The position numbers were made by a program, and so were the translations under genes. The notes below the pieces were generated by a model. It saw only the letters and a list, made by a program, of their open reading frames with translations, made no database searches and was not told the DNA's origin. This document shows positions 10,648 through 23,632 of a DNA stretch of 64,000 nucleotides, piece after piece. The stretch's first letter is position 1, and each line of letters opens with the position of its first letter. Source of the DNA: Macrolepiota albuminosa (Eukaryota; Basidiomycota; Agaricomycetes; Agaricales; Agaricaceae); the NCBI GenBank assembly GCA_027475525.1, contig JAMWFC010000084.1:50258-114257 (forward strand), in the 5' to 3' direction.

Positions 10648-12006
10648 ATGGAGTTCCTTGCCCAGTCAATCATGCCCCCGTCCTCCACTTCCATTGATAT
10701 TCAAATGAATCCAACGGAAGACGAAAAACAGTCGAACCGGACCGAAATACCTGATGACATGGTCTCAACGCATAGTTGGTGGTGGAAATATAAGTCAGTC
10801 ACTGTTCTGTCATCCTATCACCATTGTACAATAATCAAAACATTATATTAGGCAAATGCTGCGAGAACCACTAGCTGAATTTGCGGGTGTCATGATATTG
10901 GTTATCTTCGGCAATGGAGTCGACTGCCAAGTAGTCCTTACTGGCAATCCAAATGTAGTATCGTCTCCCAAAGGCGTGCGTGCTTCTCTGCCTTTGAATT
11001 CTCAAGAATCTAAGTGTTCTGGTTAGGATTATCTTTCTATAAACTTCGGTTGGGCTGTTGGTTAGGACCTATTCTGACCTCCATTCCTAAACGCTAACGC
11101 TCCTATGTAGGGACTGCAATGGGTGTCTGGCTCAGCCTTGGGATCTCGGGTGGCCATATCAACCCTGCGGTATGTTTCCTGAGTCTATTTCCCTCGGCTT
11201 CAGTATATTGACCGAGCTTTTCAAGGTCACATTAGCATTTGCTACTTGGCGCGGGTTTCCGTGGAAAAAGGTACCAGGTCAGTTGACTATCCCGCTTCCT
11301 GATACGTAGTCTTAAATTTAGACTAGCTTATATCTTCGCACAATTGATGGGCGGCCTAGTTGGTGCTGCTCTGGTGTATGCTAATTATTTCCACGCCATC
11401 GACATTTTTGAAGGGGGTGTGGGCGTTCGAACTCTTAAAACCGCGAGCCTTTTTTCCACTTACGCAGTAAGCGACTCTGACTTTGGAAAACTAGTTATAT
11501 TCTCACGTGCAGATCTACAGGTGGACTACATGACGCACGTCTCCTGCTTCTTTTCGGAGTTCCTTGCAACGGCAGTGTTGATAATCATGGTTCTGGCCAC
11601 CATTGATACTGGAAATGCTGCTCCCCCATCTAACTTATTCCCCCTTGTCTTGTTCTTATTGATTCTCGGCATTGGTACAGCTTTAGGGGTCGAGACTGGT
11701 GAATTTGCTGTACTCGTTATCGTTCCTGGCTAAATCTAGCTCATAGGTTACGCATTAAATCCTGCACGAGATCTCGGACCCCGCCTCTTGACGTCAATGG
11801 TTGGCTATGGAAAAGCTGTCTACACATTCCGCAAGTATGAGATGCAGATCTTGTATGTCCTGCAACTGTCACTGATAACGATTTCTTCTAGTCAATATTG
11901 GATATGGTGCCCAGTTCTCGGTCCCATCTTGGGCGCTCAAGTGGGTACCATGTTTTACGACGCTTTCCTGTACAATGGGAGCGATACCCGATTCAACCAG
12001 CGGTGA
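10648..12006 (+). CDS. Aquaglyceroporin (MIP family), nine exons
   Basis: This is a membrane channel for glycerol, water or other small solutes, probably at the plasma membrane. The nine exons 10648-10793, 10852-10975, 11027-11060, 11111-11169, 11226-11277, 11327-11466, 11521-11698, 11747-11834 and 11892-12006 join in frame to 311 aa with GT-AG introns. [11 protein letters not shown] opens the first membrane helix. The first NPA box is in GGHINPA (about residues 119-121) and the second is NPARD (about 249-253). The Asp after NPAR and the long loop before the second half are typical of glycerol-conducting fungal members rather than strict water channels. The N-terminus is about 45 residues of cytosolic, polar sequence. 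The family call is firm; substrate is inferred. No neighbour suggests an operon-like context. Confidence 0.92.
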
Positions 12007-14247
12007 GATCGTCTGCTTTCATCTGGGTCTGATCTCAGGTTTGATCTTGATTCATAGTCGTCGCGCATTAAACAGACAACTTTCGTTTGAAAAGGTGTAA
12101 ACCCGACGTAAATCATTATAATACAACGTTTGTTTCCTTGTTGAAACAGTATCAGTCCAATGACATATAAATGGAACAGTGTAAGAAAGATATCACCTCA
12201 CTGGATCCCCCTGCTCGTGTTCTGAGATGAATTGTTCGATCTTTGACTTGAAGCTTCCATGAGCTCTTTGTCGGATCCATTCTCAAAACGATGCCAGGGA
12301 AAATGGTGTATCTGACATTGGTCGCTTCCGAACAGCCGATTTTCTTATCTTTAGTACTTCGATGGGAATTTTACTCCTCGCTTCTGCAACTCCTGCTATC
12401 GAGGTAAGGATAGAGAGTATCGCAGCTAGGATGTTTCCCGACTTTCATTAGCATCCGGATACTAGTCACGATCATTATGGTCAATGAGCAACCAAAACAC
12501 TTCCAAGGGACCTGTTGTCTGACAACAAAGTGACAATCTTTTCGGATGCTCAACTCGAACGTGAACAGGCTTCCCATCTTGTCTGACTTCTATAGGTCTC
12601 ATGCATCGCAAGTTGAAAGAGTTGACAGGAATCCCTTCACAATAGGTTCGTCAATTTGGTCACCTTGCTGTCAGTCTAAGTACACTGATTGAGAAAGCTA
12701 CATCTGGTCGTTGCAATCATTAGAAAGGTCTAAGTCGGATTGACGCAAAGAGAGCTAGCAACTGCAATGGCTAGGAACGAGGGATCAATCAACGTGCTCC
12801 TCTACGAACTTTACGAACTCTCGTTGCTTACAATTGCGAGAAATGGGTCTGTAAGCACTCAATAGGTATCAGGATGTCCTCCTCCCGAGAGTCATCGAAT
12901 GCCGATGCCGAAGTTCTTGGGCTGCTTATAAAAACTACTCTGAGGTATTTGTCAAATTCATTGTCTATCAGAGTACCTAGGTCGTACAGTCTTTGATCCA
13001 AACGACCACAGAACAAGACCACGTTATCTATTCGTGACGATAGAATCTATCGATAAGCAGTTGAAACTGGAAGAGTCGAGAAAGAGCGCGAAGGAAGAAG
13101 AAGTAGTAGTCGTCCGTAAGTAATCATTTGGCCATGAATTAAATCTAGTCAGACGGTTCTGTCATGCATGACGTAGTGTCCGTAAGTAGTAATCGTAGTT
13201 GTAGGGGATGACAGTCAGCTGGCTAGTACACTCCTTTGGCTCGACGATGACATATATCGATAACTCTTTTCTCGATTTCAAGGGTCGAAATTTCTTCCTG
13301 CGATGCGAGTTTTTGAATGCCTGAACGGACCTAATCCAAGAAGGGATCTCCGTCCACATCAGGAAACTTTCCAATGAGGAAAAGACGTGACACGAAGTCC
13401 GTCATCTTCGCTGTAACCTCAGCCTTCGTTGATTCTCACTTGTTCAAGAGCGATTGAGCACGGCTAGCTGGTGCGGATCTTGTTTCCAATTGCGTGGCTG
13501 TCGATAACCAAATCCTGGAAGGTCAACATCATCGATCCGGCGCCAGTGCTTGTCGCGCAACCACACACTTCAGATCCAGGAAACACATCAGGTAAGCTGG
13601 ACCTCGTCGCTGCATATATCAAGCGAACAGCGGCTGAGGGGATACAGATTTGTTACGGAGACTGCTCCAAGATATTTTGAGATCGGATCCAGATGATAGA
13701 TGCGTATAGTATCAGCGGCAGCTTAAGCTTTTAGATGTTCTGGATCTGGAGGACAGGAGATTATTATACTGACGTGGTCTCCAATTAGATCTAACAGTCA
13801 GGAGAGTATCTACTTAATCCAACCAGATTACCTAGGGTACCTGATCTTATTAATATTCATTGAGTTTACCTGCTGATCTTCTGGTAAATTCCGCAATTAT
13901 TTTTGTCACGAAGCTCGGCTGCTGTGGGAGTGAATTAAGAACTTGAGTTTCCTGTAAAGTTTAGTCAGTGGCGTTCAAGCGTTCCGTGGCCGGATATTTC
14001 TCGTTGCCTAAGAGCAAACTTACGGTCTGGAGAAGTCCAATCCAGGCTGACCGGAAATACGGATCGATGCTGACTAAGCCTCCATGTTGTTCGCATCTCC
14101 GGCGTAGCTATGAAGATTCTGAGCGCGAACTTCGAATTCTGTTCATCACTGACAAATAGATGATCGAGTGACGACCATGGAAAGAGTGCTCAGAGGTTTT
14201 CTCCCACTCTTCGTCTCCTCCTCGCCTCATTCTGGTCTATTGCAACC
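12007..14247. other. Intergenic, 2.2 kb, no supported gene
   Basis: Short frames occur on both strands (for example 13162-13374 and 13471-13680), but none resembles a known family or joins through plausible introns. The sequence has normal CpG content. It presumably contains the 3' region of the aquaporin and the promoter of the G-alpha gene. Confidence 0.4.
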
Positions 14248-16226
14248 ATGGTATACGCGCCGGGAGATCCGTTCTATGAACTCATGCAACCACCGCTAGA
14301 CGAAACACCGGCACAGGCCACAGAGAGGAAGCAGCGAGAGCGAGAGGCACAAGCGCGTAGTGATGAGATCGACGAGTCCATAAAGCAAGCGCGGGAGATC
14401 GCTAAGAAGGAGAAAAATATTGTCAAGGTGCTTTTGCTTGGCCAGTCTGAAAGCGGTGAGTTCCAGTTGCATTATACTTATGAACGCTCGGCAGAGCATC
14501 TCGTATAATTGCTATTAGGCAAATCCACTACACTTAAAAGTAAGTTTCTTGTAAATTGTGGATGTGTGAATGTATATATATTTGATATTTATATGGTTAT
14601 CAGATTTCCGAATGCGGTATGCGCCAGACGACTGGGAGAAGGAACGTAACGGCTGGCGCGCTGTGGTCCAACTCAACCTCGTGCGCTCTATCATAACCAT
14701 CCTTGGCGTTGTCGAGAAAGAGCTCAATGGTGAATCAACCACGGATAAAGATGACGAGCCTATTCATACCGATGATGCCGAGCTGGAAACACCTGAATTT
14801 GGTGAGGAGCACCGGCTGCTCTCCAAACGCCTTACGCCACTGCTTGGTGTAGAGACTGAGCTCAAGCGTCGACTTGGCGCAGGGTCAGATTCCGTGCAAA
14901 CAGATCAGCCTATGGTTTCCACACCCTTTGAGGGTGCCCCAGATCCGGATACCAACCCTCGTCGGGCCATGGCTGAGTTCGCGGTGCGTTCATGGAAAGA
15001 CGTGGTTGACCCTAATGGTCGATCGTTACCCACAGAGGCAACGACTGCTGTGGTGGACTCTCTGTCAGATGTCATTGCTGGATGTAAAGATGACATGAAG
15101 ATTCTGTGGAACGATAAGAATGTGCGTATCGCTCTCAAGAGGCGAGAATTGCGCCTGCCTGATTCTGCGGGTTTGTGAGTAGTTTATTCTTTTCTGTGTC
15201 TCTTGGTATTTTCGATGAATATCCACCTAGTTTCTTGAATGATCTTGAACGCATTGCATCCCGCGACTATGTAGTCAGTGACAACGATATTGTTCGTGCT
15301 CGGTTACGAACTGTTGGAATACAAGAACATCGCCTCAGATTTAAATATGGGCCATTCGATAATCCGAAAGGTGTGTACCCTTCACACCTATCACAACTTT
15401 TTGCTTCCCTCTGACATTCTTTCCGAGTAAGGGAAAGCGACGGGTTGGGAATGGCGGATATTTGACGTGGGAGGTTGCCGTACTTCTGTGAGTTATTTAT
15501 CTCCATTGGCATTTGGAAACGTATTCTTATTCATCAACTTCCCTCCAGCGTGCTGCCTGGCTTCCTTTTTTCGATAATGTCAATGTCATTATTTTTTGTG
15601 CGATTTCAGTATTTTTTACCATCGTATGAACTCATGGCCATAACCAGTGTCGCCGGTGTCAGTCTTTGATCAACGCCTTGAAGAGGACCCACGTGTAAAC
15701 CGACTAGAGGACTCGATCAACTTGTGGACATCAATTTGCCAGTCAAAACTTCTGGCAAAGACTCAGCTCATTCTCTTCCTTAACAAGTGTGATCTCTTAC
15801 GTAGAAAGTTGAAACGTGGAGTCAGAGTGAAGGATTTTCTTCCTAGCTACGGCAGTCGGCCCAATAAAGTGACGGATGTTGTGAAATGTAAGTACCTACC
15901 GATTGAGATCCGAGATCGTCTAAAATATACTGCCTTTTCACAGATCTTCGAGAGAAGTTCAAAGATATTCAAAAGAAATCCTCACCGGAGGCCCGTTCGA
16001 CTTATATATATCCTACCACTGTTACGGTATGTTTCAAGTTCATTGATCAAGATTTATCGTGGCTAATGAGGTCATCGCGCAGGATACTGAAGCGACTGCG
16101 GTAACGTTGGAGTCCGGTAAATTCCTGCACTTCTGAGATAACATTCTTAAACCTGACTGTACTTGCATCTGTATAGTTCGAGACGGTGTCCTTCGTGAGA
16201 ATCTAGCCCATTCCCAACTTATATAA
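14248..16226 (+). CDS. Divergent G-protein alpha subunit, ten exons
   Basis: GTPase subunit of a heterotrimeric G protein, expected at the inner face of the plasma membrane. Ten exons (14248-14455, 14519-14539, 14604-15174, 15231-15370, 15432-15487, 15549-15597, 15648-15887, 15944-16026, 16083-16116, 16177-16226) join in frame to 483 aa. The P-loop is GQSESGKST (65-73), split by an intron. Switch I is RARLRTVGI (289-297), with the conserved Arg and Thr. Switch II is DVGGCRTS (325-332). NKCD is at 394-397. The helical domain is about 90 residues longer than in classical Gai. The N-terminus is MVYAPG and lacks the MGxxxS myristoylation signal; a charged helix follows. The catalytic Gln of switch II is replaced by Cys. 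It fits the expanded, divergent G-alpha group of agaricomycetes; the receptor is unknown. Confidence 0.93.
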
Positions 16227-16861
16227 CCTGCGAAGTTCATAATCTTACCTTTTATAATGAATACTACTGCGCATACTGTTGCATATGTATAACAACGTTA
16301 ATAGCGGATGTTTATAGTGCCGTGCGAGAACGGATGCATTTATTCTGGTTATAGTATGCTGTTACTCTGGCAGGGTCGGTGGAATGGAAGCTAGGTTTTC
16401 TACTACATATGACGAGGTGAAAAATCAAAGTGGCTAGCTTCGGTGCCTCGTGCGATTGGGCCCAGCTGACAGAAGAACAAGGTGCTTGGTCCCAGTCGTG
16501 TGGCTCTATTGTATTTTGCCGACCTATAGTCCGCCGATCATCTTGGCAAAATTGGTTGTTTCTGTTATACTCTGAGCACACAATAAGCAGGCGCTACAGC
16601 TTTAAGGTGGACGACCATGTCCTTTCATCTGCAAACATACGCCCCTACAAGGCGAGAATTACTGGGTGTACACCAATTGGTGCTGGCTAATTCTCTCACT
16701 CTCCGAATCCGGCTATCCTTCTTCAGACGACATCGCACATGAACCAGAGTCTTCTGACTCACTAAGCCCATAAGTATCATCAGCATAGCCATTCCCATCG
16801 CCAGCTCCACAACTACATCTCCCAGCTCATCTCTTATCACTACGACCACAACCTCCACTTA
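16227..16861. other. Intergenic
   Basis: No gene seen. Small frames on both strands are short and look random. It holds the G-alpha 3' end and the likely promoter of the gene at 16862. Confidence 0.4.
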
Positions 16862-17605
16862 ATGTTCTCGAGGATCTTCAGACGGCTACGCCGCCGCCAC
16901 TCGCCAACACGGATTGTACTCGTCCCACCTGACCTAAACCTACGTGACTCCTTCGCGAGCCCCTTTCCACACGTATCAGAAGGCGGATACACACTTTATT
17001 ATGAACTCGAGTTGCTACAACGGAAACGCGCGGAGAAAGAAAAACATAACATCACGATATCCACCCTGCGTGCACATGCACATTCCCAGGCACAGACACA
17101 GACACCTGGTGCCTCGTCCAGTCGTCATCGACAACCATCACGATCTACATCCCAGCACCAGCAGAGCCAAAATTCACGGCGCCATGACACTACCAAATCT
17201 ACACGGTCGCATAGACCAGGGCTAGAAAATATACCAGAGATGTCGCCCATTCGTCCACATCGTTCAGTGAGGAAACGGAAGAAGATTAAAGATCTTAGAC
17301 AGGTCATGGAGACTCAGGCTGCGGAGCAGGCGCGCATGATGTTGTCGACAAATCAATTAGATACGCCCGGTACGGCACTTTCGCGCCTGCCTTCCAGTTC
17401 GTACGGGCACGGCACTGTCGAAACACCACCAACAACCATGGAGGATTTTGTAGAGGATGGGTTTTTAATAGCTGTAAACTTCAAGAACGACGCCGGAACC
17501 AATATCGAACGCTTCAATGCCGGTTCCAGCGACCCCTCTGATAGATCTCCGAGTTTATCTTCGTATTATACTGCTAGGAGCCATTTCAGCGTCCATAGCC
17601 GATAG
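16862..17605 (+). CDS. Hypothetical basic low-complexity protein, 247 aa, single exon
   Basis: I do not recognise this protein. The unbroken frame starts MFSRIFRRLRRRHS, a very basic N-terminus. Then comes a YYELELLQRKRAEKEK helix (about 46-62), a long Ser/Gln/His/Arg-rich disordered stretch (about 70-125), a KKIKDLRQVMETQAAEQARMM helix (about 139-160) and an acidic MEDFVEDGFLIAVNFK segment (about 192-207). Codon use and length argue that it is real. No signal peptide or membrane helix is evident. It starts 636 bp after the G-alpha stop, on the same strand. Its function is unknown; a nuclear or nucleic-acid-binding role would only be a guess from its charge. Confidence 0.55.
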   Translation: MFSRIFRRLRRRHSPTRIVLVPPDLNLRDSFASPFPHVSEGGYTLYYELELLQRKRAEKEKHNITISTLRAHAHSQAQTQTPGASSSRHRQPSRSTSQHQQSQNSRRHDTTKSTRSHRPGLENIPEMSPIRPHRSVRKRKKIKDLRQVMETQAAEQARMMLSTNQLDTPGTALSRLPSSSYGHGTVETPPTTMEDFVEDGFLIAVNFKNDAGTNIERFNAGSSDPSDRSPSLSSYYTARSHFSVHSR

Positions 17606-18791
17606 TTACGTTTCTGTTCGATTTCCGACCAGAAATCCGTTATGACATTCAACGATAGATAACAGACCTTATCTTATTTTACGAACGCGACGAGTCGGTT
17701 TCCTTTAAATCTCTTTTAGCACTTTGGGATTACTTCTCGAATTCCTTGTATAGCCTATTGATATTCATCATTCCTTCCGCACATACCTCAAGAAGTAATA
17801 TTGTTGAAGTTTGAGTGCGAAAGTTGCAACGTCGAGAATATGTCAACCAATATCAGCCTAATCAGAAGACTGGTAAGGGGCTACTAGGACAAAATCAAAC
17901 CGGTCGCCTAGTTTAGGGCGCATGAACAAAGGCTGAGGTGGTACAGCCGCCTCGAAGAGTCGCTTGAGGGGCGCAGTTAGTATATATGAGAGTGTCGCCA
18001 CGCGGGGACGGTGTTGGCCTTGACTCGACGTGGCGTATATATTGAAGGTGAAGAAAGGGGAAAAAATACAAAAGATGCGTATTTGTACGTATTAGTATCC
18101 TAAGGACCTACAGGTGGCCAAACGATGAGAGAGTCACCGGTGACCGAATCAAACCAAGTTTTACTCATCAACATGCTTTCAAAAATGGGGGTAGATTCAA
18201 GCAAGCAGATAAAAGAGGTCATACTGAGTCATCAAGGCACAACCCAAGGTAGACGATCATCTCATGATTGTCGGGCTCTTCACATTGCCACCTTTTCCAG
18301 CAGGATATCTTCGAGATGGGGACGATTTTGGCCCGCCCCATCTACAAACTCCTGCAGTAAGGGATGTCAATGGAATAGACTGATTCCTCCCCCGTCTGAG
18401 GTTCTGCTTTCACACTTTTGCCTCCCATGTTTTCCGCTGCAAGTCTCTCAATACGAATATAGAGAACTCTTGTTGTACATTAAATTTGTCCATATATTTT
18501 TTCGGAACCAGTTAATAAGGGAATGTGTTAACATTTCGTACATCGTGACACATGACAGGACAGTATACCACATAATCGTCACTCATGTAAATAATAATTA
18601 TTCTGCCTTTTAGACAGATTCACTGACATCTATATCAATATATATTCTAATGTAGTCAATCATAATATCTCGCTGATATCGAGAGACGGGAGACGAAAGA
18701 TTAAAAAAAGAGTGATTTCGAGAAATTAGTACAAATCCCCGAGAAAACTCCCTAACCAAGTCTCGAGTCACAATATCACAGCTGAATCTGT
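17606..18791. other. Intergenic; doubtful frame at 18125-18613
   Basis: A 162-codon plus-strand frame at 18125-18613 has no recognisable domain and its end is an AT-rich tail, so I do not call it a gene. The rest shows no structure. It lies between the convergent 3' ends of the hypothetical gene and the exopolyphosphatase. Confidence 0.4.
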
Positions 18792-20168
18792 TTAGGCTGC
18801 CTCCAGAATGCTCTTCATGAGCGGTGCTGTGACTTTACGATTGGCATGCGCATTGCCTTGATTGTATGTGCGCGACAGTGCACCATCAGGCAATTTCCCA
18901 CCCTTCTCCATATCGTATCTCTCCTTTTTCAGCCTAACTTTGAGCTCCTCGCTGCTTTCCAGGCCTCTAAACAATTTCTCTGCAAGTGCCTCCACATCAA
19001 AGTGCACCTGTCCCTCCTCATTCTTCTTCCTCCCATCGTACACCACCCACGCCATCTCGCGCTTAGATTTCCCCTTCCCCTTGTTTCCACCGCGGAACGA
19101 CGTCAGCACCCCCAGTACCTGTATCTCGCGTTCTTCCATCCATGCACCTGCCGCCTCGTCTAGTTTCCACTCCCGGAGACGGACAGGCACAGATGCGAGT
19201 CCGGCACGGATAGATCCGGCACCTGGAACATCGAGTACATATTCTTTATAGTCGCGCCTAAGAAGATCTCGCGCAGACAGATGGTCAACGCCTGCCTTCA
19301 GCTGATTCAATTTGCGTGTGAGGTCCTTTATGGCAGTTGAATTGTGCAGGTCCTCATGAGAGATGAGTGACGCAGGGAGCAAGGACGCAAGAGTGCTGCG
19401 TGGTGCGAGGAAGCCCGCTGCGATGTGATCTGGTGCGAGGGCTTTGCCGCCAGGTTTTAATCCGTTGGTGTCAATGAGGATTCCGGTAAGGAGAAGAGTC
19501 GCGAGGGAAGTGGGGATTTCTTGAGGAAGAAGAGCGGTCACATGGGAGACACAGGAGCCGGCGGGGACGATTACGCGAGGATCGGCATCGAGATGCTTGC
19601 CCTCATCTGCATGGTGGTCAAGGATGGCGGTAACAGTAGCCAAGGGGTTTCGGAACGTGTAAGCCGAGGCAAGGCTGTTATGATCGACCAGAGCAAATAT
19701 GTGAGACGGAAAAGCCGTTGTAGGTGCACTCAAGACGAAGGGTGCAAGGTCCGTCAGAAAAAGAAGTTGCTCTTTGGGCTGCGTGATTCCAGCAAGCGAT
19801 AATGCATACATGTTTTCAGCACGCAGATCAAGGTCGTCGCGTTCCAGCTGTAGCAACGGAATAGCGGGTTTATTGAGTACCTCTGACAAAATCCACGCAT
19901 AAGCAATGGACGAGGCGACAGAATCAAGGTCTGGGTCGCATCAGCATAAGAATAATGCATTAGTGTATGACGCACCTCCTGCCTCGTTGCCCATCACAAC
20001 AGTCCAATCACCACCTTTCTGTGGAGTTGAATGTATGTCTCGAAGGTACTTTTCTTTGGATGCAGAAAGAAATTGAGGGAGCAATGGGGCAGCTGGTTCA
20101 GTTAACATCATAGTCGTTTCAACTCGTCTTGCATTTCCAAATAAAAATCGACGGATAGGATTTCGCAT
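18792..20168 (-). CDS. PPX1: Exopolyphosphatase, PPX1/prune type (DHH-DHHA2 family), two exons
   Basis: It hydrolyses terminal phosphate from inorganic polyphosphate (EC 3.6.1.11), in the cytosol or mitochondria. On the minus strand exon 1 is 20168-19976 and exon 2 is 19930-18792, separated by a 45-bp GT-AG intron. They join in frame to 443 aa. The metal-binding motifs are present in order: GNEAGDLDS (about 60-68), VDHN (146-149) and DHHADEG (169-175). A C-terminal DHHA2 domain ends with the RTYNQGNAHANRK segment. Length is close to fungal PPX1. The start is the first ATG, giving a basic N-terminus (RNPIRRFLFGNARR) that could act as a mitochondrial presequence; this is inference. All catalytic motifs look intact. 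Confidence 0.9.
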
Positions 20169-20958
20169 TAATTTTCGAGGCGAGCGACAGAAGAAATAAG
20201 GTAATGAGCGAAGGAATGCCGTCTTCGTGGCGGGATGACTTTATAGCAGAGGAAGTGAGCAATAGATCTAGAGGTCATAATGTTCACTCAGCATCTGCAC
20301 GTGGGTATTAATGATTGTCGAACGGTTTTTACATAAAACTACGTGTGCTCGCTGATGTGAATGATCTCCTTCATGAATGAGATGGTACACCAGATTTAAG
20401 ATGACAATGTGTAAATGTTCTGATCATTCAAAGCATCATATATTGGATTAAACTGAAAATATCTCGGAACTGAGTTGTTAAGAGTGGACGTGGTTTGACA
20501 TTACAATGTTGAGCGAATAGAGCAATTCCTGGATTCGGAGGCAGTATAAGCCTGCACCGTCAACAGATACTGGACACACAAGACAGAACTGGATCTCGCT
20601 CTGTTCTACGCAAGTGCTGCGGGACATACGTACTCGACAAGTTTGAGGGTTCGAGAAGATAATGAACTTGAGGAAGTGGAATGGTGCATATCCGGATATT
20701 GGTCGTCGTAGTAGTCCAGGATTACAGGCAGACCTTTAATATACAATCACGGACATCAAAAGGCCGCATGTCGTGAAAAGTTACATGCGAAGAACAGTTG
20801 TAACAGAATCGCATTTCCAACTCCTCATACATTCTTAAATAGATCAGTAACCTAATAAATGCATAGCGGTCAAAACTAGTGACAAGAAGACAAGCGGGTG
20901 ATTGATAGCCAAATCAAACCCACTGAAACGTGGGCAATAATATCTCATGATCTCATGG
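20169..20958. other. Intergenic between PPX1 and EMC2
   Basis: Nothing gene-like is seen. It contains the PPX1 promoter (PPX1 starts at 20168 and reads leftward) and the 3' end of EMC2. Confidence 0.4.
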
Positions 20959-22123
20959 TCAGCGGGACGCCAACCATGTTGACACATATCCAGCCCCCGG
21001 CTTCTGCCCTTTGTACGTGGCAAGCACCCGTTCCGTTGCCAGTTCCTCGATAAGCCTCAGTTTTTTGAGTGGTGCAATCGGTGTTCCAGACGCTGATTGA
21101 GCACCATTTGACGCGGCTACGAGCTGGCGTGAGCACTACGAAAATTAAGTCAATGCAGGTCTCTTGCAAAGCAGTAATTAACCACTCACGTGTTTCACAC
21201 CATACCATGCGCGAATACAGATACCCCGAGGCGGATCATCTGAAGATACATCATGCTCACTCATGTCTATGACGACGAGGAACATTTTTAATGCGAGAGG
21301 AACGTCGCCCGCGGTGTAAGCTGTCTCCGCAAACTGAAGCGCAGTGAACGGATTTTGCGGCGCGAGAATGAGCGCATGCGAGAGAGCCTCCAGCGCATGC
21401 GTGTATCTGATAATACCACAAAAGAGATGGTTAATCAAAGGTCAATATATGAAACCGGAGACAGACACACTGATTGCATGAGGTGTATATGTCAGCAAGC
21501 TCAAGCCAACCCTCGGTATCAGTATAAAATGTATCAAGAAACTTTGAAAGCTCTTCCACTGCCATTTCTATCTTACCAATCCGGCGCAGTACTGATATCC
21601 GGCGTTTCCAAACAGCCTACACAGAAGTATTAGGATCTCGTCGAAAAGAAGGTCACAAGATAACACCGACTGCATTCGTAGGGTCCGCATCGAGTAATCC
21701 TTTATAGTACTGTAGAACGATGTCCGCCGAAACACTGGCCTCCATTCGTATGCCTGTAAGCGCGTCCACGCGTGGTGATTTGGGAAACTTGTCAACAAGT
21801 TGCCTTATGCATTCCTACAAAGATGAATAGTCAGTCGCTTAACCGCATTGCTACAGAGGACTTCATACCTACATCTGCAATGTCCAAGCGTCCCACATCA
21901 ATGGAGGCGAGTGCAAGCTGCTCCAGAAATGCCCAGGCTGTACTTCTGCTGAGTGACGTGGTTTCATTGGCTCCCGTCTATACACACCATCGTCACTATT
22001 TTTTGTTCTCAATCCTGACTTGAGGATTAAAGACCCATTCTCGAAGGTCTCCTGTGAGGCACGGGTATTGTTGGTGCGATAGGTCGCGAGCTGCTGGAGC
22101 GCCGTACTCAGTGACGGTGTCAT
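20959..22123 (-). CDS. EMC2: ER membrane protein complex subunit 2 (TPR protein), six exons
   Basis: A cytosolic TPR-repeat subunit of the ER membrane protein complex, which inserts tail-anchored and multipass proteins into the ER membrane. Minus-strand exons 22123-22020, 21948-21873, 21814-21671, 21616-21471, 21406-21190 and 21135-20959 join in frame to 287 aa, the usual length for fungal EMC2. Diagnostic stretches include IRMEASVSADIVLQYYKG, AVWKRRISVLRRIG, FYTDTEGWLELADIY and HALILAPQNPF followed by FAETAYTAGD. The C-terminus contains LRLIEELATERVLATY. All introns are GT-AG and 49-71 bp. The neighbours are unrelated. The identification rests on recalled family features, but several blocks agree. 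Confidence 0.85.
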
Positions 22124-22428
22124 TAGATAAAACTCGTTTTACGTAACGTTGATTTATGGTCGTTAATTCTTGACCCACGACAATGACACGCAATAGCGCC
22201 TGTGAGTCAAGCTACGAAAAGCTGGATACGTACCTGTGCTGTCATCTTTCGTCTAATTTCACGCAAATTTACAGATATTCTATGTAATCCTTTCTGTATT
22301 TTGAGGCGCGATTTCCGAGTGCTCTCTCTGGATCCTAATCTATTCTCTGCAGAGGATCACCAGTTTGAGACCTTTCATAGATGGTCGAAGTTTAATGCTG
22401 GCGTGTCGTCTATCCGACTTTCATCTGA

Positions 22429-22582
22429 CAAGAGTCCTACTTTACCCGAGCCCAATTCAATGATCCTCTGCAGCCTCTTGAGGTTTCTGAGTAGAAATTG
22501 GTGGGCAAGAGTCCTACTTTACCCGAGCCCAATTCAATGATCCTCTGCAGCCTCTTGAGGTTTCTGAGTAGAAATTGGTGGG
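22429..22582. repeat. 77-bp tandem duplication 1
   Basis: 22429-22505 is repeated exactly at 22506-22582, with three further matching bases. Probable unmerged contig overlap. Confidence 0.9.
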
Positions 22583-23478
22583 CAATGCCCCTTTTATTAC
22601 AACCCAACAAGATGGTGTCGATATCCACTGACGAAACATGGTATATCAACTTCAGGAACGAAGCAAACCGTATCTCCACCAGTAGAGCTTGACAGGTCGT
22701 AAGCTGGTGTCCATTATTATCATATGCAGGGACCATGTTTCATCTTGAAACGGGAAAAGCTTTAGCCCTTGCCTTCGTGAATGCGCTTTATTTTCAAAGG
22801 TTGGTTCTGACTATTTTATTACCGTGTCTCAGGCTTTTTGACAAGACAGAGGGTACGGAATCCATCAATGTCGGTATTCCCGCCACCCTGATAATTTGCT
22901 TACCTGTGTTCTTTTCTTCATTGGATACCTAATCCTTACGATTTCGAAAAAAGAGCTCTGTGGCGTTACTTTGCATAGTTATTCACAAAACGTAAGCAAT
23001 TTTAACCTTTTGGTGTGTCGATAAAGTTTAAAACCTCGTAAAATATACACACACAAGCAAAGACTTTTGCACCGATTTCGTAGGAAGTATAAGAGTAGCT
23101 TTCATGACCAGTCATCAAGTTGCCAGTCTGTTGATTTGAGAAAGGTAAGTAATTGAACAGATGAATCAGCGAGACAATTAATGAGAACGCCAAGACGTTG
23201 ATGAAATGAAACCAACTTACGATGCGTCCGTAGCACTCCCAGTACGCGGCCTACGCTGTCAGCTACGACACTCGTGGGCGGACGGCGCTGAGAAGACTAT
23301 CTGTCTGCACGATTCTACAGTGATAACATGTCCAGAGTTATCCCAGGAAGAAAGTTCGTGCGAGGATGCGGCATGTATTGCTAATTACGAAGATGAAAAT
23401 GGTTCAACGGGTGTCGTGTTGGAACCAGAGGTCACGATGCCTCTGGGAACCAGGCTTCTAAAACGGAAATATCAAAAG

Positions 23479-23632
23479 ATGGTAATTACGCTCCATTTTC
23501 ATGGCTCGGGGTGATGACAATTTTCCTTCGTCTTGACCCCCGAGTGTCGTCGTCCATGGTAATTACGCTCCATTTTCATGGCTCGGGGTGATGACAATTT
23601 TCCTTCGTCTTGACCCCCGAGTGTCGTCGTCC
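23479..23632. repeat. 77-bp tandem duplication 2
   Basis: 23479-23555 is identical to 23556-23632. The unit contains a small hairpin (CTCGGGGT / ACCCCCGAG arms). Probable assembly scar. Confidence 0.9.

Noticed and set aside
18125..18613. A 162-codon plus-strand protein
   Set aside because: No domain, an AT-rich random-looking tail and no splice support; not enough to call a gene.
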